A DNA stretch of 7,172 nt, taken from NCBI GenBank assembly GCA_021778575.1, contig JAJYCH010000245.1, positions 1 to 7,172 on the forward strand, in the 5' to 3' direction. Position 1 is the first letter of the stretch, and each line of letters starts with the position of its first letter. A program made the translations under genes and the position numbers. The stretch is from Planctomycetota bacterium (GTDB taxonomy: Bacteria; Planctomycetota; Planctomycetia; Isosphaerales; Isosphaeraceae). Under the pieces are notes generated by a model that was not told where the DNA came from, made no database searches, and saw only the letters and a program-made list of their open reading frames with translations. Shown one piece after another: positions 1-6,432 of this stretch.

Positions 1-3000
1 GATCCGGCCGTTCTGGTTGACCTGCTTGAGGACCACGACCCGAAGCGTCTCGCCGATCGGTTTCCCTTGAGCGTCGTAGGTGCTCGTCTGGAGCGCGAAG
101 GTCTCGCCATCGAGATAAACCGAGCGCGACGTGCTCAGGTCGATCCGGAACCCCTTGATCGCCAGCATCACGACGGCGGCGGTCGCGACGTTGTCGCCCG
201 GCAACCGAGCGATGAGCTGGAGCGCCTGTTCCTCGGCGAATCCTTCGGTCGGGAACTCGACGGCGTACTTGCCTGAACCATCGGTCAGACCCCGGACGGT
301 CCGGCCATCGGGCAAGACCACCTCGATTGGTCGGCTCGCGACCGGCGAGCCATATTGATATTTAGCGACGACGCTTCCTTTGATCGTCTGCCCACGGTAG
401 TAGACGGTCTGCGGCAGGTCGAAATCGAGGTCGATCTTTTCCAGCTTGTACGACTGGACCTGGAACGCCCCCGAGAAATCCTGCTGCCCCGGCTTGAAGA
501 CCCGGACCCGATACGAACCCACCGGCGCACTCGAATCAACCCGGAGCGTTTCGTGGAACGTGCCAAATTCCGAGAGCTGAGCCGGGCGAGCGATCAGGAG
601 ACGCCCCCGGCTGTCGTAGACTTCGAGCTTGTACGACTCGCCGCTGGGGTTGAAATACTGGCCGTCCTTCGCTTCGCGGATCACCCCTCGGATCGAGACT
701 TCCTGGCCGGGCCGATAGGCTGGGCGATCGGTATAGATGTAGGCGCGAGGGGTCAGCCCTTGAGAGACCTTGTTGGGAACGCTGAGCGACGAACCGGCCA
801 CGTCGCCACCGTCGAGCACGAGGTATTCGAGGTTCCCATCCGGGACCGGCGGAGCATTGGGCTGCGCGCCGGCTTCACTGAGCGGCTTGTCCCAACCGGA
901 GAGCAGGACGCCGTCGTCGCCGGTCGTCTTTTCGAGAATCACCCCCGAACCATCCGAGATCAGAACCCGCGCGCCTTTGCGCCCCTTGCCGGTCTTCATG
1001 TCCTGAGCAAAGACAAGGACCTGCTGTCGAGAGGCCTTGACGATGGCGTCGAGGTCGGACCCGACCACGAGCGCCGTGGCCTGGAGGTGCTTCTCGTCGG
1101 TGACCTTGACCACGTAAACACCCGGGACGGCGACCTTGAGGTCATAGGTCGACTCGACCGGCTTGTACTTGGCATACTTGGGGACGGGCATCGTCCACTC
1201 GGCGTCGGGAGCGACCAGACCGATGTCGAGCGACTCGACGTCGCCGAGCAGGTGCTTCTTGCGGAAGTACGCTTCGGCGTTGAGCTTGTAGGCGGTGAAG
1301 GTGAGATTTTCGAGGTTCCTGGTCGAGATCTTGAGGTGTGCCGTCTCGCCCGAACGGAACGCCCGGGGGGTGACGACGGTCAGCGCCCGTGACTCCATGA
1401 CCGCGATCCGCTGGTCGGCCTCGGCCTTCCAGGGGTTAACGACAACCTTGCGGAACCGTTCGATCGCTCCGGCGGGGTCGCCCTTCTCGGTCTCGAAAAT
1501 CGAGGCAATGGCAAAAAGTGCGTGCGAGGCGGGTTCGGTGCCGGGGAACTTGCTGATCAAGGGCTCCCAGGCGGTGATGGCCTGGTCGAACTTCTTCTCG
1601 GTCTGGTAACTCTCGCCGATCTGGAAGAGGGCCATCGGCACGCGAGGGTCGAGCGGATTCTGGGCGACGAATTTTTCCCAGGCCGCGCGGGCGTCGGCGT
1701 ACTTCTCACGCTCCAGGGCCTCGGTCGCGATCTGAAGTTGAGCGTCGAGGATCGCCCGCTGGGCGTCGGCCGACTGGTTGCCGTTGGGGAATCGGGCGAG
1801 ATAACCTTGATAGGCGGCAATCGCCTGGTCGAACTTTGCCTGCCCTTGCAGGATCGCGGCGACCAGGAAGGTCGCCGTCATCGACAGGTTCGCCACGTCA
1901 CGCCGGGCGTCGTCCGTGATCGCCTGAAAGCCCTCTCCGTTCAAGAATGCGTGGAAGGCCGTGATCGCCTCCTCGCCTCGGTTCCTTGACAGATAAGACT
2001 GGCCGATCTCGAACGAGGCGCGAGCGGCTGACGGATTCGTGGGCGAATCGGCGAGAAAACGCCGGAGGGCGGCCACTCCGAGGTTGAGCTGCGTGTTATC
2101 GGGCGGTTGGGGAATCCCGTGGGTCCGGGCGATCTGGTAGAGCGACTGAGCCCGGAGATCCGACTGTTCCTTCGAGGGTATCTTCGCGACTTCCGCCGCG
2201 AGATCACGGGCGAGGTCGGTGAAGGTCATCCGGGCGGCGACATTCTGCCCGGTCACGAGCTGAACCTCTCCGAGATGAAACTTGGCCCGGAAGCGGTCGG
2301 GACCCTGGGGGTATTCCTTGAGATATTGCTCGAAATCGCGCTGAGCGAGCGCGATCTTGGGGGTTGGTGCCGTGCGAGTGCCCTGGGCGGCCTGAGCCAT
2401 GGCGAAGAGAAGCGAAGCCCGGAGCGTTTCCCCCTTGGCCAGTTCGCGAGCCTTCGCCAGCAGGTCGTAAGCTCCGGCGGGGTCGGGGTTTGAGACCGGA
2501 TTATCGGGCTTCAACAGACGCTGGGCGAAGGCGTGGTAGACCTCGGCGAGCCGGTCCTTGCGGTCGGGGCCGAGGAGAGTTTCCGCCTCGGCCCGGGCGA
2601 GGGCTTCGGCCTGAGCCGGTTGACCGACCGCCAGTTCGACGGCGGCCAGCTCGAAGCGGATCTTGGCGACCCACGGACCTTTCGGGTCGGCTTCGAGTGC
2701 TTCGGTCAATGTTCGGCGGGCGTCGGCGACCTTCCCCTCCAGCCGTTCGGAGATCCCTCGGAGAAACCGATAATACGACCGATCCGAAGCCGACTTCGCG
2801 CCGGCGATCAGGCGATCGAACGAGGCCGATGCCTCGGGATACTTTCCCTCTTGCATGGCGGCGACGACTCCGCCGGGCACTTCGGGGGCGACCGGAGCGA
2901 TCGCCTGGCTCCCCTTCGGAGTCGCCGGATCATCGGCTCCCAGGCTGGTCAGCGTTGTCGCCAGTGCCAGGAGGGCCGCGACCCGCCATCCTCGAAGCCG

Positions 3001-3018
3001 ATCGAGTTGCGCCAACAT
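1..3018 (-). CDS. TPR and macroglobulin-domain (alpha-2-macroglobulin-like) exported protein, C-terminus outside the window
   Basis: Reading leftward from ATG at 3018, the frame has no stop for 1006 codons and runs off the window, so the C-terminus is missing. The start follows a strong Shine-Dalgarno sequence six bases upstream. Residues 1-28 look like a Sec signal peptide: Arg-containing head, hydrophobic VAALLALATTLTSL core, likely cut near GA|DD. Residues about 45-540 form a helical TPR array, clearest near the end (EKKFDQAITAWEPLISKFPG, about 490-510), resembling YbgF/BamD-type repeats. Beta-rich macroglobulin domains begin near 545. The MG2 hallmark TDRPAYRPGQ lies at 763-772, with VGSYRVRV near 833 and further MG strands to 1006. 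Family members are large periplasmic or surface proteins that trap proteases or remodel the envelope. The CxEQ thioester, if present, would lie further left and cannot be judged. I saw no cysteine codon in the visible part. An envelope role is inferred; the MG family call is firm. Confidence 0.9.
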   Translation of the reverse strand, partial: MLAQLDRLRGWRVAALLALATTLTSLGADDPATPKGSQAIAPVAPEVPGGVVAAMQEGKYPEASASFDRLIAGAKSASDRSYYRFLRGISERLEGKVADARRTLTEALEADPKGPWVAKIRFELAAVELAVGQPAQAEALARAEAETLLGPDRKDRLAEVYHAFAQRLLKPDNPVSNPDPAGAYDLLAKARELAKGETLRASLLFAMAQAAQGTRTAPTPKIALAQRDFEQYLKEYPQGPDRFRAKFHLGEVQLVTGQNVAARMTFTDLARDLAAEVAKIPSKEQSDLRAQSLYQIARTHGIPQPPDNTQLNLGVAALRRFLADSPTNPSAARASFEIGQSYLSRNRGEEAITAFHAFLNGEGFQAITDDARRDVANLSMTATFLVAAILQGQAKFDQAIAAYQGYLARFPNGNQSADAQRAILDAQLQIATEALEREKYADARAAWEKFVAQNPLDPRVPMALFQIGESYQTEKKFDQAITAWEPLISKFPGTEPASHALFAIASIFETEKGDPAGAIERFRKVVVNPWKAEADQRIAVMESRALTVVTPRAFRSGETAHLKISTRNLENLTFTAYKLNAEAYFRKKHLLGDVESLDIGLVAPDAEWTMPVPKYAKYKPVESTYDLKVAVPGVYVVKVTDEKHLQATALVVGSDLDAIVKASRQQVLVFAQDMKTGKGRKGARVLISDGSGVILEKTTGDDGVLLSGWDKPLSEAGAQPNAPPVPDGNLEYLVLDGGDVAGSSLSVPNKVSQGLTPRAYIYTDRPAYRPGQEVSIRGVIREAKDGQYFNPSGESYKLEVYDSRGRLLIARPAQLSEFGTFHETLRVDSSAPVGSYRVRVFKPGQQDFSGAFQVQSYKLEKIDLDFDLPQTVYYRGQTIKGSVVAKYQYGSPVASRPIEVVLPDGRTVRGLTDGSGKYAVEFPTEGFAEEQALQLIARLPGDNVATAAVVMLAIKGFRIDLSTSRSVYLDGETFALQTSTYDAQGKPIGETLRVVVLKQVNQNGRI

Positions 3019-3024
3019 GGAGAG

Positions 3025-3030
3025 CCTCCC
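3025..3030 (-). promoter_or_regulatory. Shine-Dalgarno site of the macroglobulin-like gene
   Basis: On the minus strand GGGAGG is followed by the six-base spacer CTCTCC and then ATG. The match to the anti-Shine-Dalgarno core and the spacing are close to ideal. It fixes the start at 3018, just ahead of the signal peptide. No in-frame ATG or GTG appears in the roughly 160 bases further upstream that I read. Confidence 0.75.
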
Positions 3031-3299
3031 GAGTGATCTGATGGGTGAAGCGAGAAATGCACCGAGGGTCGATCGCGATCCGTGAAGACCTTCGGAGATG
3101 CGCCAGGGTACGCCCCAACTCGGCCCGCGCCTAGCATCCGCTCCGACATCGTCTCCTCTTCCAAGACGAACGAGAGGTGACTTTTCTTGGGTCGAGCGCC
3201 GGATTTTTTTCGGACAGGCCCGTCGGTGGCGACAGCCCGAGAGAGCGGATTGCGGCAACATGTTACCAGTCGACCCGCGCCTTGGAGCACCAATCGCGT

Positions 3300-3305
3300 T
3301 AGAAT
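3300..3305 (+). promoter_or_regulatory. Candidate -10 element for the propeller operon
   Basis: TAGAAT matches the housekeeping -10 consensus TATAAT at five of six positions and would place transcription start about 50 bases before the ATG at 3363. There is no good -35 at 16-18 bases: TTGGAG at 3282-3287 leaves only a 12-base spacer. The call rests on one short motif and its position. Confidence 0.22.
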
Positions 3306-3351
3306 GATGATCCAATCCCGGCGGCGCGGCGCTCGGGAGATTCAAGTTCGC

Positions 3352-3357
3352 GGAGAG
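3352..3357 (+). promoter_or_regulatory. Shine-Dalgarno site of the propeller gene
   Basis: GGAGAG ends five bases before the ATG at 3363. An in-frame TAG at 3300-3302, with no ATG, GTG or TTG between it and 3363, makes this ATG the first possible start. That matters because it rules out a longer form carrying a signal peptide. Confidence 0.6.
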
Positions 3358-3362
3358 CAGGA

Positions 3363-5420
3363 ATGGCGACGGCCGACATGCCCGAGACAGCGGTGAACCC
3401 GGTCGCTCCCCTCGATCCAACGGTTGAGCCGTGCCTGGTCTGGGACGCTTCGGTCACCGTCCGGCCGATCGGGATCGGCTGGAATTCCGAGGCCGTCGTG
3501 CTCGACTGGGATGGACAGGGAACCCCCGCGCTCCTGGTCATCGCTTCCGAGGGTCGGGCCGCTCGACTCTATCGCCCGAAACTCGAAGGGGATTTCCCGC
3601 GACCCTACGACGCGGGAACCCTGGTCGAAGGGCTTGAGGGACTTCGCTGTCTCTGCGTCGTGCCCAACGGTTCGAGCAGTCGATTCGATCTTGTCGCGCT
3701 TGGTCCCGAGGGCCTGGTCTTACTCAAGAACTCGGGATCGACCGATCAACCGGCGTTCGAGAGCCGGGTCGGGCTCGGAATCGAGGCCGACCTCGGGATC
3801 GCCGGCTCGCGAGTTACCCAGCTTTCGGCGGTGGACTGGGACGGCGACGGCAAGACCGACCTGCTCGTCGGCCTAGACGACCTGGAAGGATACTGGCCCG
3901 ACGCCGGATCGATTCCCGCTGCTCAAGCCATCGGTTTCAATCAGGTTGGTCGCCATTCCGGATACGACCGCAACCGACTCTGGCGTGGTCGGCCTCCCGA
4001 AGGTCGGATTCGCTGGCTCCGGAACGTCGGCGAGCCGGGCGAGCCCCGGTTCGAGCTCGAGACCGAGCTTGCGGCGGAGGCCGGGCCTCTCAATCTGGCG
4101 ATCCATCCCGCGCCGCTGGCGATCTCGTGGTACGGCGGCGACAACCTGGAACTGCTCCTGAGCGATGTCCGCGGGCTGGTGAAGCTTTATCGGAACTTCG
4201 GCGGTCAACGCCCTCCGGTGTTGATGGAACCGCGAACTTTGAAGGCGGCGAACGCGCCGCTGCTCTTGCCCGACGACCGGACCACCCTGATCGCCGCCGA
4301 CCTCGACGGCGATCGGCGGACCGAACTGATTTGTGGCTCGGCCGACGGCCGGGTCTTCGCGATCCGGGCCACTTCGCGCGATTCGGCGACGCTGCCGCAC
4401 GAACTCGTCCAGGAACCCGGCCTTCTCTGGCTCGGTGGTCACGCGGTTGTCACGACGGGAGACCTCGACGACGATGGTGGGCTCGATCTGGTCTACGGCG
4501 ACGGCCCCGGTCATCTCTGGTGGGTCCGCGATCGCGGTCAAGGCGTCGAGCATCGCTATTCCCGTCCCGAGCCGATCGAGTCGGGAGGAGCCCGATTCCG
4601 GCTCGATCCTGGTCCATCAGGCCGGCCGGGCGGGCCGATCGCGCCGAACCTGGGCTTTAGCTGCCCGACTCTGGCCGATTGGACGGGGAACGGTCGGCTT
4701 GATCTGCTGGTCAGCGGGGCCAGCGGCGAGGTTCTCCTGCTCAAGAACGACGGTGCCCGCAAGCAACCACGGTTCGCCGGCCCAACGCGGATCGATTGCG
4801 ACGGGGTTCCCCTGATCCTGCCGCCTCGGGTCCGCCCCGCCGTCGCCGACTGGAACGGGACCGGCGGTAGCGATCTGATCGCGCTCGACGACGAACCGAG
4901 CGACTCCGAACCGGGAGCGAAAACCCTGGTCACCGGTGGCCTCGACCTGATTGCTCTCGACCTTCAAGGCTTCCTCTGCGTCTATCCCGCACGCGGCGAG
5001 AAAAGCGTCGGCAGCCCGATTCCGCTGGTCGACCGCCTGGGACGGCTGATCCGGCTCGACGGCGGCTTCGGCCTGGGCGGGCATTGCTCGCTCTGGGCAG
5101 GTCCGTGGACCGGTTCCGGTCGGCTCGATATTCTGGTCGGGCTTCCGGCCGACGCGGCGCAGTTCATCCTGCCGGGCCTGACCGGTCGCGCCTGGCCGAA
5201 GAACGGCGCCTGGTCGAACGTCCTGTTGCTCGAAAACCAGGGGAAGAACGGGCTGGTCCCCCGGCCGGTAGTGACGCTCGACGGCCAGCCGCTGGTGATC
5301 GGCGTGACCGGTTGCAGCCCTTCCGGTGTCCCGGCGATCGAGGGGGAACCACTCGACCTGCTGGTCGGTTCCGACGATGGCCACGTTCATTATTATCGCC
5401 GCGATCAGCTCCGCTGGTGA
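3363..5420 (+). CDS. FG-GAP/VCBS-repeat beta-propeller protein without signal peptide
   Basis: The 685-residue product is built from repeated propeller-blade units. The FG-GAP/VCBS core (D-x-D-G-x-G-x-x-D-L-hydrophobic-G) recurs at residues 48 (DWDGQG), 158 (DWDGDGKTDLLVG), 313 (DLDGDRRTELICG), 367 (DLDDDGGLDLVYG), 439 (DWTGNGRLDLLV), 496 (DWNGTGGSDLIAL) and 581 (PWTGSGRLDILVG). Degenerate copies lie near 260 and 665. Some blades end in an N-x-G strand motif such as LLKNDG (459-464). The copies at 158, 313 and 367 keep the acidic residues of a calcium loop; later ones replace them with Thr, Asn or Gly. Such propellers, as in integrin alpha heads, serve as binding platforms and are usually secreted. 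Here the N-terminus (MATADMPETAVNPVAPLDPT) has no hydrophobic segment and no in-frame alternative start exists, so a cytosolic location is inferred. It is the first gene of a likely three-gene operon. No enzymatic motif is seen; its partner is unknown. Confidence 0.88.
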   Translation: MATADMPETAVNPVAPLDPTVEPCLVWDASVTVRPIGIGWNSEAVVLDWDGQGTPALLVIASEGRAARLYRPKLEGDFPRPYDAGTLVEGLEGLRCLCVVPNGSSSRFDLVALGPEGLVLLKNSGSTDQPAFESRVGLGIEADLGIAGSRVTQLSAVDWDGDGKTDLLVGLDDLEGYWPDAGSIPAAQAIGFNQVGRHSGYDRNRLWRGRPPEGRIRWLRNVGEPGEPRFELETELAAEAGPLNLAIHPAPLAISWYGGDNLELLLSDVRGLVKLYRNFGGQRPPVLMEPRTLKAANAPLLLPDDRTTLIAADLDGDRRTELICGSADGRVFAIRATSRDSATLPHELVQEPGLLWLGGHAVVTTGDLDDDGGLDLVYGDGPGHLWWVRDRGQGVEHRYSRPEPIESGGARFRLDPGPSGRPGGPIAPNLGFSCPTLADWTGNGRLDLLVSGASGEVLLLKNDGARKQPRFAGPTRIDCDGVPLILPPRVRPAVADWNGTGGSDLIALDDEPSDSEPGAKTLVTGGLDLIALDLQGFLCVYPARGEKSVGSPIPLVDRLGRLIRLDGGFGLGGHCSLWAGPWTGSGRLDILVGLPADAAQFILPGLTGRAWPKNGAWSNVLLLENQGKNGLVPRPVVTLDGQPLVIGVTGCSPSGVPAIEGEPLDLLVGSDDGHVHYYRRDQLRW

Positions 5421-5426
5421 CTGGCT

Positions 5427-5444
5427 CGCCGGAGAACGCCGGCG
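5427..5444 (+). terminator. Weak hairpin between the propeller and membrane-protein genes
   Basis: CGCCGG (5427-5432) pairs perfectly with CCGGCG (5439-5444) around a six-base loop, and CTTTCGTTC follows. A second small stem, GGCT/AGCC, lies at 5454-5465 before TTTGATC. Neither has a real T run, so a full intrinsic terminator is unlikely. Partial attenuation or a processing site is possible, and chance folding in GC-rich DNA is a fair alternative. Confidence 0.22.
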
Positions 5445-5492
5445 CTTTCGTTCGGCTCCCGAGCCTTTGATCCGAGGGGCAGACTTTTCGAC

Positions 5493-5497
5493 GAGGA
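5493..5497 (+). promoter_or_regulatory. Shine-Dalgarno site setting the start of the membrane protein
   Basis: GAGGA lies eight bases before the ATG at 5506. It supports this start over the in-frame ATG at 5326, which lies inside the propeller gene and would add 60 residues with no matching ribosome site. Confidence 0.6.
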
Positions 5498-5505
5498 CTG
5501 AGATC

Positions 5506-6402
5506 ATGTCGGACCCGAGCCGCCCAGACGAACCCAAACCCATCGGTGATGCCCATTCGTTGTTCCCGACCGACGAGCTGCCGGTGACTCCCAGGCCGTC
5601 GGCGTCGGTCGGAACACCATCGACCGAGGGATACGACCTCGAAGGTGGGCCGATCGCCGACGATGACACGCTCCCCGAACCGGTTCCGATCCCGATCCCG
5701 ACACGCCCCGCGAATCGGCCCAAACCTCCGGCCCGACCCAAGCTGGAATTCGAGCGAGCCGACCCGGAAGGAAGCAGCGAGTTCGAGAGCGAGGTCTCGG
5801 AGGTTGACCCGGTCTGGACCCGCTGGGCCGAGTGGGGGCCTGACCTGACCCGGATCGGCGCCGTCGGTCTGGGAACTCTCTTTCTCGCCTGGCTCTTGAG
5901 CGGGAACTTGATGACCGCGTTCCTGGTGTTCCTGCTCGGACTGGCGGTGATGGTCGTCCTGAGCTATCCCATCCTGGTGACGCTCGAACGGCCGGTCCGG
6001 ATCACGCCCGAGCAAGCCGTGACCGACTTTTTCGCCGCCGCGTCGCACCACTTGCCCCACTTCCGCCGGATGTGGCTCTTGCTCAGCGTGCAAGGGCGCG
6101 ACTCGGGACGGTTCCAGAGCTTCGAGCAATTTCGTGACCAGTGGCAAAGCCGGATCAGTGGCTGGCGGCAGAGCAAGGGGGTCGGCAAGTACGCTCCATT
6201 GAAGTTCGAGGTCGAAGGGTTCCGGGCCGACAAGAGCACCGGCAAGGAAACCTCGAAGGCCGACTACACGGTCCTGGTCTACCTCCGCGATCGCGAGGTG
6301 GACGGGCCGATCGAGACGTTCAAGATGGTCCACGGCCTGGTCAAGGGGCCGGACAAGATGTGGTATCTGAACCGAGGAACCCTCGAAAATCGCTCGCGCT
6401 GA
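5506..6402 (+). CDS. Membrane protein with proline-rich N-terminus and NTF2-like C-terminal domain
   Basis: The 298-residue product has three parts. Residues 1-105 are acidic and proline-rich (for example LPEPVPIPIPTRP from 56) and probably disordered. Residues about 117-133 and 135-158 are two hydrophobic helices separated by a very short turn (SGNL), giving a membrane hairpin that likely keeps both ends on the same side, probably the cytoplasm. Residues about 164-298 form a compact domain: an amphipathic helix starting TPEQAVTDFFAAASHHLPHF, a second helix rich in Trp and Gln, then strands near 231-238, 251-261, 268-278 and 284-292. The helix-then-sheet order and the opening P-E-x-A-V-x-x-F-F-x-A suggest an NTF2-like (SnoaL or DUF4878-type) fold, which often acts as a small-molecule or protein-binding module. 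I recognise no catalytic residues. It lies 85 bases after the propeller gene and 30 before the next, so co-transcription is likely. The gene and helices are secure; the fold is an inference. Confidence 0.85.
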   Translation: MSDPSRPDEPKPIGDAHSLFPTDELPVTPRPSASVGTPSTEGYDLEGGPIADDDTLPEPVPIPIPTRPANRPKPPARPKLEFERADPEGSSEFESEVSEVDPVWTRWAEWGPDLTRIGAVGLGTLFLAWLLSGNLMTAFLVFLLGLAVMVVLSYPILVTLERPVRITPEQAVTDFFAAASHHLPHFRRMWLLLSVQGRDSGRFQSFEQFRDQWQSRISGWRQSKGVGKYAPLKFEVEGFRADKSTGKETSKADYTVLVYLRDREVDGPIETFKMVHGLVKGPDKMWYLNRGTLENRSR

Positions 6403-6432
6403 GCCTCAACCAGTCCGCCCGAGACCGTTCCG

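Larger units (their letters stand above)
3019..3362. other. Divergent intergenic region between the macroglobulin-like gene and the propeller operon
   Basis: This 344-base stretch lies between two divergent start codons, so it should hold the promoters of both transcription units. Visible items are the minus-strand ribosome site at 3025-3030, a 10-base palindrome GATCGCGATC at 3071-3080, a run of seven T at 3204-3210, an 8-base palindrome AACATGTT at 3257-3264, a -10-like TAGAAT at 3300-3305 and the plus-strand ribosome site at 3352-3357. Open frames here are short and show no recognisable protein, so I call no gene. I found no convincing paired -35/-10 promoter on either strand. Confidence 0.6.

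Noticed and set aside
355..1392. 345-codon plus-strand open frame opposite the macroglobulin-like gene
   Set aside because: It is codon-aligned antisense of the minus-strand frame, in GC-rich DNA where such shadows are expected. Its translation is Arg/Asp/Gly-rich with no domain, while the minus strand shows clear MG and TPR motifs.
3071..3080. Palindrome GATCGCGATC as a possible operator
   Set aside because: It is perfect over ten bases, but GATC/CGATCG words are frequent throughout this GC-rich window and there is no second copy in the intergenic region to support a regulator.
3204..3210. Run of seven T as a terminator
   Set aside because: No stable stem precedes it on either strand, and it lies between divergent genes where no transcript should end.
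3257..3264. AACATGTT palindrome as a regulator site
   Set aside because: Eight bases with no flanking symmetry and no repeat nearby; chance is a sufficient explanation.
5326..5505. Upstream in-frame start at 5326 for the membrane protein
   Set aside because: It would overlap the propeller gene by 95 bases and add a Ser/Arg-rich extension. ATG 5506 has a GAGGA site at good spacing and a natural-looking polar N-terminus.
4617..5741. 374-codon minus-strand open frame across the propeller and membrane-protein genes
   Set aside because: It spans two well-supported plus-strand genes and their gap. The product is low-complexity and has no recognisable motif.
5164..6333. 389-codon minus-strand open frame opposite the membrane protein
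   Set aside because: It is antisense to a gene with clear helices, ribosome site and fold. The product reads as Arg/Asp/Pro-rich shadow sequence.
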